Below, in pieces: positions 1-11,136 of a stretch of 64,000 bases of DNA (the first letter of the stretch is position 1; the number at the start of each line of letters is the position of its first letter). This stretch comes from Scolanthus callimorphus (Eukaryota; Cnidaria; Anthozoa; Actiniaria; Edwardsiidae). A model generated the notes under the pieces. It searched no databases, had not been told where the DNA came from, and saw only the letters and a list, made by a program, of their open reading frames with translations. The position numbers were made by a program, and so were the translations under genes. The stretch covers positions 186,001 through 250,000 of the forward strand of contig JAWWUD010000101.1 of NCBI GenBank assembly GCA_033964015.1. The letters are read 5' to 3'.

Positions 1-2400
1 CTGCTGACTTTTCATTTCTTTCAGTGGGCATGTCTCTTTAAGGTACTACAGGAGGCTCCCGAGGGTACAATTTGAAAAATTATATCTCGCTTTATATTTC
101 GTTTTACCCAATCAGCATTTCAGCATGTTTTTATTAAATATTTAGCTTTGTTTTGATGTAATGCGCATACTGATACCACGCCCTGTTTCGCGAGTATCGG
201 TCTCCATAGTAACCATTACATTTTCACTAAAAATCTAAAAACTCACACGTTTTTAACAACAGACCTAAACTAAGTGCACCAGCTTATTTTGCATTAAAAA
301 AGGGACAAAATTGACCGTGCCCGAAGCAAAAAGTTAATAAGTTACCGATTAATAAAGTCAAAACGCAACAGAATTAATAATATCATGAGTTTCCGTACGG
401 GCATGGTCAAAATCCTTCTAAATGCACTATCTTTTCGTTTCAGAAAGTTTCAGAGACATAGCTGAAATCTACACGCACTTATTCATCATTTTCGGTGTTC
501 AAGCGCCTTAATTACAGTGAAATAACTTCCTTACTTCACGAATTTTCGATTCTATGGCTTTGTTCGCTTCAGTTGGCAAGATGCATCTGTGTTGGTTACT
601 TTTAACCAGTCAGCGGTCTTTTGTATTCAATATTTCCCCCCAAATAAGGATCTTTTGCCCTTATACAGCAATGTTTTTCGCGCGAAAATAAGTACACGCT
701 ACTAAGCAAAGTAAATCGGATTAAATTTCACTCAAGTTTCAGAAGTCACGCGCGCTCGTAAACAAGCTCAGAACAAACCGCATAGCTGCGAAATTTTGGT
801 TTTAACAACATTGGCTTTTTATAACAAGTAAGAATCTGTTTTTTAAGCTGCCAAAAACATGTTTTTATGTCTCAGGAATGATTCATCGATCAATGCACAC
901 GGCATGACTCCACCAGGGATTAAATACTGGAAATGAAATGCGATCCGGCTTGACCAACACAACAACTGATAATATTTCATTGTTTTTAGAGGAAAAGAAG
1001 CAACCTCTGGAAATTATTTCGTTGCTACAAATGATTAAAACCTCTATGAACAAAAATAAAGTACTTTCTCGCATATAAAGCCGAATTCTGTGTCCAGTTA
1101 ATGACTAACAGTAGGTCAAGGGTCACTGCAACAATACCAGATAAATACTCGGGCAGGATAAACACAAGGTATAACATTACAATATTTGGCGCGAAAAACG
1201 TTGCATTTCTCTCTCGATTTTTGTAGGAATTCGTGAAATTTCAAAGTTTTAAACTACCCTATATGATAAATAGTATCACCAGCATCAGGTTGGGTGATTC
1301 TGGGGAGAATTGAAATTTCGATCATGATCATGAGGGTAACATTTTGTAGAGATAATCAGTGAAACTAAAATTTGAAGGCTCTGCTAAAAGATTGAGTATG
1401 TTTCTTTCTTATCAAAACTCAAACAATGAGGTTTAGGAGCACGTCTCTCTAGCCTAACGCTTGTGAAACGCCGCACCCACGTTCTTGTAACCCTTCTTTT
1501 ACAGCCATGTTTCTCTAACTTTTTCGAAGGTAAATATTGTATTGGTATCTTACCCTACTACTTTCATGGAATAATTTGTAAATTATGGCCATGCGGCTGC
1601 ACAAGAGGTTTAAATAAGCGAACTTTTGTACAAAAATGTACATATTTCGGGTCTAAGCCTTCAGCAATGTCTCGAGGCTGTAGCAAAGAGAGGTCGACGT
1701 GGACGTACTCTAGCATCAAACACACACTTGTTGGAATGGATTTGCGAACTCCAGCTTTAAGAGATCGCGTCCAAGGAGAAAGAGACAGTTGTGGCAAGGT
1801 ATTTTGATCAATAAACCTATAAGTTCTGAAAATATATACGACACAAAGGTTATCTTGGTTATTTTTCCGATCAAATTATTTTGTATAAGGACGTATAGAT
1901 ATTGTGCAAGTGCGTGTTTCTGTGCCGTTAAGACGATCAGAATAAAGATTTGAAATGAAGATTAATAAATGCGCTTTGCACAAAACCCATTAATATACAG
2001 TCGGCTAAATGACCATTGCAATTTTCTGTTATTATCAATGCTGTTGAATCCAGTTCTGGCTCCCTGTAGCTCCCTGTTTAGTGTAGATATGAAAATGCGT
2101 TTTCGAAGAACACGTTTTGCAGCTTTCCAGCATTTGCGAAACTAAAGGTGTTACAAGCTCAAGTTTAAAATTGTTCAAGTGAAGCATGTTCGCGAAAATA
2201 TCTGTAAAAGAATCGATTCCGAAGTATATTGACAATCCATAAGAGATTGATCACTTTTGAGCAAATGTGGCATGGTTTTCAAACACGGGTTTCTTGTCGA
2301 GCGAGTCGACGCGGGCGCGTGTTTTTTAAGTTACTTCGGCGGGAAAATGTACGAGGCGACTTCCGGTTCGTAAGAAGTTTGAGAAAAGTGCCACATAATA
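1..2400. other. Gene-poor AT-rich stretch
   Basis: No open reading frame here resembles a known family, and none is joined to another by convincing splice sites. The short ORFs (about 60-115 codons) lack domain-like composition. I see no structured repeat apart from the hairpin listed just downstream. It may be intronic or intergenic host DNA. Confidence 0.5.
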
Positions 2401-2406
2401 AACAAC

Positions 2407-2516
2407 GTACTAACCTCTGCCGTTCGGTGATTACGGGAAATAACAAACCTCAGCTTTGGTGCCAAAGCTTCGGTTTGATATTTCCCGTAATGTCCTCACC
2501 ATCGGTTAGTAAGTAG
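2407..2516. repeat. Long imperfect palindrome (MITE-like hairpin)
   Basis: Two arms of about 50 bases face each other around CTTTGGTGCCAAAG. The outer parts read ACTAACC...CGGTGATTACGGGAAATA on the left and TATTTCCCGTAATG...CCATCGGTTAGTAAG on the right. A single strand could fold into a hairpin of over 100 nt. It has no coding content and is probably a short foldback MITE; no target duplication was found. Confidence 0.55.
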
Positions 2517-3199
2517 TGAACATTAGAGCATGAAGTCAGGAACTGAGTATTTTAATCTAGAAGAGTTTTCAGAGATCGAGGCGACTCATTTTTAGCCATG
2601 TTGGAAGCGATCGTGTGTTAAGCTCGTAGTTTCCCTTTTTAAATCTCTTAAAATACTTAGAACTTTTAAAATACTTATTAAATCATATTGCTCAGTATAA
2701 TCATTGATTTCCTTGCCATTTATGAGCCGTATTTATTTATGATATATGTTTTGTCCTTCGCTAAACTCATAATGTTTACATCGTATCAAGTCCGCCCCAG
2801 GCCCTACCCGTGCGGTTGAAAGTTGGCCCAATTTGCGATTGAAATTTACAAGCATGCTCCGGGATTTTACAAAGCTAAGCTAAGGAACAATTAGCTAAGT
2901 TACCAATATCACTAACTACCACTAAGACACAAGAACAAGGGTCATTCGGCAAACATCGCTGGTTGAGCGTGAAAGCAACTTAGTCTCCTTAACAATGTAT
3001 TTTTGTTCCACATGTTAATATTTATTTAATATAAAACTATTATCATGCAGAACGAATTCGCCATTTTCAAGTGGGAGATTGGCCGAAAATTGGCGTTGTT
3101 TAATGTCTGCATCAGACTTTTTCAAAGAAGGCAGTAACTAGGTAAGCAATCTTGACATCATCAGGCATCAGACCGGAAAGAGGGATAGGTTTGCTATGT

Positions 3200-3400
3200 T
3201 GGTTGTGATGGTAGCAATAAGTCAAAACAGTCCTTCATTAGTGATGAAGGAAGAGGGTCAAGATCACAGGATTTCTTTGCTGGCTTATGAGCAAGCTCGC
3301 GAATGGTTTCTACCGGTGTAAAGTCAGAAAATTCCCCTGAACACTCGCGACGAATTATTTCAACAGAGAAAGGATGTAGCCGTTTATCATAGTGCAAGCG
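3200..3400 (-). pseudogene. Non-LTR retrotransposon RT N-terminal fragment
   Basis: The minus strand encodes about 60 residues including FTPVETIRELAHKPAKKSC followed by DLDPLPSSLMKDC. This matches the region just upstream of the RT catalytic core in L2/CR1/jockey-like LINEs (consensus of the type KSCDLDPIP...LLK). No endonuclease or further RT motifs are joined to it. It is a short decayed fragment of a reverse transcriptase gene. Confidence 0.6.
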
Positions 3401-3839
3401 TTACTTTTTCTGGAGGAATCCGTTGAGTAGTGCATCAGAGCAAATTAATGTTTCACTGTAAGTACCTCATGATGGAGAGCGCCCAAGGTCAGGACTGGCA
3501 CAACGCGGCGCTACAGAAACTTTGTTGAATTTGTGGCCTATTTTCTAAAAACTAAAAGGAGACTTTCGACCGTATCAAGCCTTCATAGCGTTTAAGAACC
3601 TTGCGGTTCTTTTTAGAGAGCAAAAATACTATAAATTTTGACTTTCGAAATTTAAAATTTTTATAACTGTTGAAGAACAGTCGAAGCTCTCTGTGCGACC
3701 GCTCTTGTAAGCGGCCAGCTCCCATAACAACCATTTTCCCGAAACCCCGTTTGAATTTCACACAAACTCTGTTATTTCAAGCTCTCGTAAGCGACCGCCT
3801 TATCGATGCGATCAGCTCCGTTAGCGACCACAATAGACC

Positions 3840-3950
3840 TTATTACAGTTTCCGCCGCAATTTTGACGAGTAGGCAAGAATTACAAAACCCCACATAAAC
3901 TCTGCAAATGCGAAGTGAAATCATTGCGAAAATATTGCATACATGAACAA
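3840..3950 (-). repeat. Left arm of an inverted pair flanking the 128-bp repeat array
   Basis: Read on the minus strand, this stretch (TATTTTCGCAATGATTTCAC...GCATTTGCAGAGTTTATG...GCGGCGGAAACTGTAATAAG) matches 6332-6428 on the plus strand at roughly 80% identity by eye. The right copy contains a splice-acceptor-like TTTGCAG and the start of a small ORF. The pair brackets the tandem array and may be the inner edges of an old inverted duplication or of one repeat family. Confidence 0.5.
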
Positions 3951-4454
3951 AATATTTAGTACGCAAACAATCAATCTACTAAATTTCAGCTTCCTACGCT
4001 TTCTCTAAAGCTAGCGATTGTAGTTTTTTTCTTTCCCATATCTATCCTGTACTTTGACAGGCTTTTTATGCATCGATTCACACAGATTTTACAGTCATCA
4101 GTATGAATAATTAAAAACGCAATTGCTCAATTCATACAGTAGCTATAATCTCCAAAGTTTGCAGGTAAACTGTTTCAGTCAATATCTCATTAATATTTTG
4201 TCGATATGTTTATAGCGGAGCTCCTGAGCGGAGCACCATACATAAGGAAAAGTGGTATCAGAATTCAGACGTATAACCATCAAGTCGCTTTTGAGTGGTT
4301 TCAGATGTTTTTGTCATTTTCAATGACGTAAACAGTGACGTCATATCACGTGACTTTGACAATAGACAGGTATGAACCTAAAGACAACTTTTGCCAAGTT
4401 TGGTCGTCATTGGAGCTTTCCAACTGGAGATATGATTTTTTTCCTTTCATTCCT

Positions 4455-4575
4455 GAATAAAACGTATAGTGTAATTCCGTGTGTGTGTTTGTGTGTTTGT
4501 GTGTCCGCTCGGCACACAGGCATCCCAATTCTAGGCGGGAAAATAGGCAAGAACGCACACGCGCGCGCGGTCGCT
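4455..4575. repeat. GT-rich and CG-rich microsatellites
   Basis: GTGTGTGTTTGTGTGTTTGTG runs from about 4478, followed by an alternating purine-pyrimidine ACACGCGCGCGCGG stretch near 4555. These are simple repeats. ORFs crossing them are compositional artefacts. Confidence 0.8.
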
Positions 4576-4639
4576 CCTATTTTTGTTGCCTTCGTGTTTA
4601 GTTTTAACGGAGCTCCGGCCCGGCGCTAGTTGACCAACA

Positions 4640-6290
4640 TTGGGTTAATTAAAGTTATGTTAGAAGCAAGGGGGTGCATCACCTACGTCACGCCGCATGA
4701 CGTCATCGATGACGTCATCAAAACTAGAGAAGTCAATATCTTAAGAAGGTAACATCGCTAGGTGACCAAACTTGGGTAAAGTTATCTTGGAGGTAAGTGG
4801 GGTGCACCAACAAGGTCAAGTGGGATGACGTCATCGATGACGCCATCAAAACTAGAGAAGTCAATATCTTAAGAAGGTAACATATATAGGTGACCAAACT
4901 TGGGTAAAGTTATCTTGGAGGTAAGGGGGGTGCACCACCAAGGTCAAGTGGGATGACGTCATCGATGACGTCATCAAAACTAGAAAATTCAATATTTCAA
5001 GAAGGTAACATCGCTAGGTGACCAAACTTGGGTAAAGTTATCTTGGAGGTAAGGGGGGTGCACCACCAAGGTCAAGTGGGATGACGTCATCGATGACGTC
5101 ATCAAAGCTAGAAAATTCAATATTTCAAGAAGGTAACATCGCTAGGTGACCAAACTTTGGTAAAGTTATCCTGGAGGCAAGTGGGGTGCACCACCAAGGT
5201 CACGTGACATGACGTCATCGATGACGTCATCAAAACTAGAGAAGTCAATATTTCAAGAAGGTAACATCGCTAGGTGACCAAACGTGGGTAAAGTTATCTT
5301 GGAGGCAAGAGGGGTGCACCGCCAAAGTCACGTGACATGACGTCATCGATGACGTCATCAAAACTAGAGAAGTCAATATTTCAAGAAGGTAACATCGCTA
5401 GGTGACCAAACTTGGGTAAAGTTATCCTGGAGGCAAGGGGGGTGCACCACCAAGGTCACGTGGCATGACGTCATCGATGACGTCATCAAAACTAGAGAAG
5501 TCAATATTTCAAGAAGGTAACATCGCTTGGTGACCAAACTTGGGTAAAGTTATCCTGGAGGCAATGGGGGTGCACCACCAAGGTCACGTGGCATGACGTC
5601 ATCGATGAAGTCATCAAAACTAGAGAAGTCAATATTTCAAGAAGGTAACATCGCTAGGTGACCAAACTTGGGTAAAGTTATCCTGGAGGCAAGGGGGTGC
5701 ACCACCAAGGTCACGTGGCATGACGTCATCGATGACGTCATCAAAACTAGAGAAGTCAATATTTCAAGAAGGTAACATCGCTAGGTGACCAAACTTGGGT
5801 AAAGTTATCCTGGAGGCAAGGGGGGTGCACCACCAAGGTCACGAGGCATGACGTCATCGATGACGTCATCAAAATTAGAGAAGTCAATATTTCAAGAAGG
5901 TAACATCGCTAGGTGACCAAACCTGGGTAAAGTTATCTTGGAGGCAAGGGGGTGCACCACCAAGGTCACGTGGCATGACGTCATCGATGACGTTATCGAA
6001 ACTAGAGAAGTCAATATCTCAAGAAGGTAACATCGCTAGGTGACCAAACTTGAGTAAAGTTATCTCGGAGGTAAGGGGGGTGCACCACCAAGGTCAAGTG
6101 CGATGATGTCATCGATGACGTCATCAAAACTAGAGAAGTCAATATTTCAAGAAGGTAACATCGCTAGGTGACCAAACTTGGGTAAAGTCATTTGGTGGAA
6201 AGGGGGAGCACCACCAAGGTCATGCGGTATGACATCATCGATGACGTCATCAAAACTAGAAAGTCGATACCGCGATGACAGTAATGATTC
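4640..6290. repeat. 13-copy tandem repeat, ~128-bp unit, with CRE palindrome
   Basis: The anchor TGACGTCATCGATGACGTCA recurs at 4698, 4826, 4954, 5082, 5210, 5338, 5466, 5594, 5721, 5849, 5976, 6104 and 6230, giving spacings of 126-128 bp. The anchor is a perfect 20-bp palindrome holding two CRE/ATF-type TGACGTCA boxes. The first and last copies are diverged and several central copies carry point changes. Each unit also holds GGTAACATCGCTAGGTGACC and GGGGTGCACCACCAAGGTCA, and central copies have CACGTG (E-box) just before the palindrome. The array is non-coding. It could be a minisatellite inside a MITE or Helitron-like element, or a cluster of bZIP sites; the sequence alone does not decide. 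Confidence 0.92.
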
Positions 6291-6349
6291 GAGCTCCGCT
6301 TTTAGGCATTGCCTAAATCTATATATTATTTTCGCAATAATTCAACTTT

Positions 6350-6681
6350 GCGTTTGCAGTGTTTATGAGGGATGTTGAACTTCTTGAATACTCAACAAAA
6401 TGGCGACGGAAACCGTGATAAGGCCTTTTTCAAATCACCAACAGAGATTTTCTATCGTTTTTAATCGAAGACGAGACGCGGAGTTTGACATCCCCCTTAG
6501 GCAACCGGAAATTGCAAGTGCCAAAGGTGGTCTTAGCATTGTTAGAGTTGTTGGACTTTTCTATGTGGCAAAACAACGAAAAGCTCACTCCGGCATTTGC
6601 ACCTCAACTGTGAAAGACATTATCATCGATGAGGACCTAGGGTCGTCGAGGAAAACAACCATCACGAGCTATTTCACCTAG
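6350..6681 (+). CDS. Small protein (93 aa) with C-terminal PIP-box-like motif
   Basis: The ORF starts at ATG 6400 (MATETVIRPFSNHQQRF) and ends at TAG 6681, following a splice-acceptor-like TTTGCAG at about 6352-6358. An AATAAA lies about 120 bases after the stop, so this looks like a terminal exon. The C-terminus reads SSRKTTITSYFT; the ITSYF core resembles PCNA-interacting (PIP) boxes, with Thr where Gln is usual. I do not recognise the rest. The 5' part, including the first codons, is repeated in inverted orientation at 3840-3950. PCNA binding is a guess from one short motif, and the ORF could be spurious. Confidence 0.35.
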
Positions 6682-7217
6682 CAACGTTTTTTTGCGATAG
6701 AAAAAAAGCTATGTATGTTTTGTTAGCTGAATGAACTGATACAAGCTGCTCCAGTTTCTATGTACATATTTGTGGCAATCTATTCTTAATTAAAGTCGGG
6801 AAATAAATCAAGCTATTTTAAGCATTAGTATCGCATGATATTTTCTAGATTTATTGTACTAATCAACACCTATTGTTCAGGTTATTCATTTTTGCCATAG
6901 CCACTAATCCATGCTATAAGCTTTGCAACGATAAATAGGTTGACATGTTTTGGCTAAACTATGGAGGTGTTTTCCAGGACTTGCCTGAAAGGTTCTCAAT
7001 AACCTTTAAGTATAGGGGCTAGAAAGTGAAAAAAAGAAACAGCGCCAAAGGATGAAAGAGAGGTTATTGGTAACAACCTTGAGTCTGACCTTGTTCCATT
7101 GGAACATACAGAAAAGAGAGACAACAGGACATGTTTAACCCCTCCCGGTAAAAAAGGAACAGTCCCTAATCTCATGTATTTCAGAACTGCATTCCTAGTC
7201 TCCACATCAGCCTGGGC

Positions 7218-7671
7218 TTGTTTCTCAAGTACCATGTGCACTTTGAAAGTGATTGTAGTGAAATTGATGAGCACATTTTTGTTCATCTAGCCAGAGATGA
7301 GGCTGACACCAGTGAATCGAGCACTCGTTCTCACCTACAGGCACTCACTGCACATAGACACTCTAGGAAGGCTGATGAGTACAGAGATGAAGCAGCCAGG
7401 CTTGCAGAGTATGCCACATACATCAGTGGGATTGCTGGTTCAGAGACAGTCACAGAGGAGCAGGCCAAGTTCTTTGTTTCTCAAATGATCAACAATTGTA
7501 GTAAATTGCAGGAAAAAGCCAAAAATGAGGTTATACATATAATATTAAACATTGCATCCCTTTTATTTATTTTATCCAGTCAGTGGATAAAAATGACATA
7601 AGCAATTCAAACATTTTATATTTTTTAAACAGGAAGCTGCAGCAGCTAACATGCTAGAGCAGTCACCATAG
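7218..7671 (+). CDS. 3' end of an unrecognised two-exon gene
   Basis: An open frame from about 7218 (true 5' limit unknown) reads through a Glu/Ala/Arg-rich segment (SRKADEYRDEAARLAEYA...EEQAKFFVSQM) to AATGAG at 7529, followed by a GTTATA donor. An intron of about 100 bp ends in TTTTTTAAACAG at 7632. The next exon continues in phase 0 with EAAAANMLEQSP and stops at TAG 7669-7671. The in-phase join and charged helical composition argue that this is a real gene end rather than chance. I know no family for it. Upstream exons are not evident, so it may be a remnant. Confidence 0.4.
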
Positions 7672-8119
7672 TGGTAAAATCCTACTTGCCCTAAGAAGTC
7701 CTCCTACAATCAAAACGAGTGAAACGTCAGGCAAATAGCCAAAGCTTCATAGGAAATCATATTGAGTTTTTTTCTCTATTTACTTAGAGGTAACTATTAT
7801 TCTTAATTCTCAGCAAATTAATACAGATTATATTAGTCTAAAAACTCAATGTAGATCTTGATGTACAGCATTATGTGCACTTGATAAAAACTGCCTCTTT
7901 ATCCAGAAACTCAAAGCAAACCAGGTAGTGGATGGAAATGTACTGTAACTACACATGTTCAGCTAAAACTGAGCTAAAGCAGCTAAAACAAATGCGCCAC
8001 TATCAATCAACAGTAAATGTTGTTCCATTGAGCAAAGTCACGGTGGCTTTTCGAATCGAGTGCGACCACCAATTTGAAACCGTGGTTGAATGAAAATGGG
8101 GGACAAAAAAAGATGGAAA

Positions 8120-8197
8120 AAAAAACGGGATTTCAACTCGAGACCTTCCGTTCTATAGGCGAACGTCTTATTCACTGTACCATTCTGCCTACTTGAA
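8120..8197 (-). repeat. tRNA-derived SINE-like segment
   Basis: On the minus strand the sequence GGCAGAATGGTACAGTGAAT, then AAGACGTTCGCC, ends in GGTCTCGAGTTGAAATCCCG and a T-rich run. It resembles a tRNA gene with an A-box-like TGGTACAGTGAATAAG and a B-box-like GTTGAAATCC (one mismatch to the consensus). I see no acceptor-stem pairing good enough to call a functional tRNA, so a tRNA-derived SINE head is more likely. Confidence 0.45.
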
Positions 8198-11136
8198 TTG
8201 ATGACCGAAAAATTAATTCATGCTGATGTGAAGCCGCAAAGGAAAGGAGAGGGACTGGACAAGAATCACACGGTGACTATGAGCCTACGATCCCACGAGC
8301 GAGTGACGAAGATCGACCATCACAAAACTCTTTTCTAAGCTAAAGCTTATCCACTCGTAAAAAAGGTACTTCTTTAATATAATGAATTGAGAAACAACAA
8401 AAACACACAAACAATTCCAGGAAACCCCACTGCAGATAATTCTACTCAGTGTGGCGAGAGAAAAGGAAGTTCTACCTCACCACTACGTCATCAGGAGATC
8501 ACGTGAGATTGCACAACTTGCTAGCTCAGCTCAATGCATGCTTGCTCAGCGAAGCGAACACACGTGTTTTCATAGCTGAAGACTATAAACGTTCAAATTG
8601 CCCAAAATTGGGACGAACTGTGGACTTACTACTCAAATGAGGGAAGAAAAATCCAACCCTGAAGGTGTAATCACCAAAACTCAGGGTTGTGAGCATGAAC
8701 GTATTGAACAAATCCAAGCGGAAATGTCAATGACGGGAAATCCCACAACCATGACCACAAGAACAAACATTGAAGTGGAAACGCCTGTGACCCAGACAAG
8801 GTCTGCAGCTGGAGGCTCAAAGGTTAAAAAAGCAGCGAAAAAGCCATCTAATTCAGCCAGCAGCAATACGGGACCGGGAAACTCTAATGACCATCCCGCT
8901 CGAACAAACAAAATGGCGGCCATCTTGTTGACATGGCGGGCCCGTCGCAATCTTCTGCGATGACAGATGCAATAGTGTAAAGTATGCAGGCTGGATTCAA
9001 TGAACTAGCCTCCTAGCTCAAAGAAGGAAGTGGCCTAAAGGGCTCAAAAAGGGACCGGAACTCGTCCCATACTTTAAAAGCTCAAGCTCAGGCGAAACGT
9101 GCTCGACACGAAAGCTTCTCCGAGTCCTCCGAGTCAGGGAGTGATTCAGCTAAGGAAGGCGATACGCAAGGCCCCGAACCTATAAAGGTTGACAAAGGAA
9201 TAGAAGATCTGTTCGACAATACCGCAGCTGATGGAGCGGCGGGCTTCAAAACAATGGAAAATATCGTGGACGAGCTAGGTGCATCGGGTGCAAATATTAC
9301 GTGGTGTAATAAAATGAAAAATGAGCTTAGTGCTTGGCAACGCTACCTGAAGACTGAGTACCAAACCCATTGTAGTGATAAGGGGAGCACGTGTGCAGAT
9401 CATTGTCGACACCAGGCCCTCAGTGATCCTACTAGCGCGGAATACCGAACGGACTGCAATCATGGGCATGACGTCACTTGCACTAACTGCCAAGCACTAA
9501 GGCAGGTCGTAGAAAAAGTAGAAAAAGAGCTGAAAGACCCGACTCTCACATTCTATAGTCAGGATCAGCAAGAGGATTTTCGCTATGATTTTGATATAGC
9601 TAAGACGCACATTGAACAATGGAAAGCTCACATCATCAGAGCTGTAAACCAAGAAGAAGCCAAACAGGATCTCTTAAAGAAGATGGAAGTCGGACGAGAA
9701 GCTCTGGTGGTTATGGATTGGGCGATGAAGTTTCAGCAGTTAAAATTTAGAGAAAAACAATCGGAGTGGTTTGGAAAGCGTGGGCTTTCAGGCATATATC
9801 CAGTGTGATTATCAAAAAGGGAGAAAACGATACTGAAGTCAAATCATATGCCCACTTGTTGGACTCCTCTAATCAGGATTGGTATGCAGTGGCATCCATC
9901 ATGGAAGATCTTCTAGTAAATCTAAAATCCGGGAACCCTTCTCTGTCAAAAGCGTACCTTCGTTCGGATGAGGCAGGCTGCTACCACAATAATAACTTGG
10001 TAGCAGCCTCACGTGACATTGGTAAGCGTACGGGAGTCATCGTGGCGCGTCTAGATCATTCGGAACCACAGCACTGCAAGGATATTTGTGACCGCATATT
10101 GTGTCCCATGAAATCTGCACTTAAAACATATTGCAATGAGGTTTAGGAGCACGGTCTGCGCTACAGACATGCGAACAGCATTGCTTGAGAGGCCTGTGAA
10201 GGGAACAAGTGCCTCCGTCTGTTCGATCAGAGCCATGGACATTATGGTAAAAAAATATAGACAACTTCAGCAAGTTTCATCATTTTTCTTTTGAAGAACA
10301 TGGTTGCTGGGTATGGAGGTGCTATGGTATTGGGCCTGGGAAGATGATACCTTACAAACGATTCATAAAAAAGCCACAAGGTGCAACAGGGCTCGACACG
10401 GAAATTCCGTTTTTTGAAATCAGCAAGCCCCGCGTACTAAAGTCGAGGGACGATTGTACAAAACAGAAATCAACTGAAACCCAAGCTTTGTTTTTTTGTA
10501 CCGAACCAGGATGTACAGGGTCATTCACTACGTTTTCTGATTTAGAGCTGCATCTGGATGCAGGAGAGCATGAAAAGAAGACGAAATCAGAAAGCATGTA
10601 TGATACTTTGAGAAAGGATTGGGCAAACAGATGTTTGACAGCGAACATTGAAGCCACCAGCTACATGAGGGTCGCAACCACGGATGCATCTGTTCTTGAC
10701 AAAGGAATGCCTGTACATGCATTACATGCATATGCATCAGTGCCAGAAGCACCTGTCCAGGGCTGGGCACTTCACAAGGGAAGAAGTGGCGGCACAAGAT
10801 TTTCTTCCTCGGTAAAGGAGTACCTTACAGCAAAATTCGATCTTGGGGAACGCACAGGGAAAAAGTGTGACCCACAACAAGTAGCAAAAAGTATGAGGAC
10901 CGCAAAAACAGTACAAAACGAAAGAATGTTCTCAAGAGAAGATTGGCTAACTAAATCTCAGATTCAAGGATTTTTCTCGAGGTTAGCATATGCTCGACGA
11001 AAGCAAAGAGCAAGTGGAATAAGCGTGGAAGACTAAGAAGTCGCAGAGCTACCGAATGAAGAGCAACAAGAAGAACTTGTACATGAGGTTCTTCAGGAGC
11101 TTGGCCCGACACACCCAATCGTATTTGATGCATATG

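Noticed and set aside
4346..4629. ORFs with CVCLCVCVSA or THKHTNTHTE
   Set aside because: Translations of a GT/CA microsatellite.
4640..6290. CRISPR array
   Set aside because: The repeats are head-to-tail units of 128 bp with no unique spacers, in a eukaryotic genome.
8120..8197. Functional tRNA gene
   Set aside because: The A and B boxes are only approximate and the arms do not form a convincing cloverleaf; a SINE is more likely.
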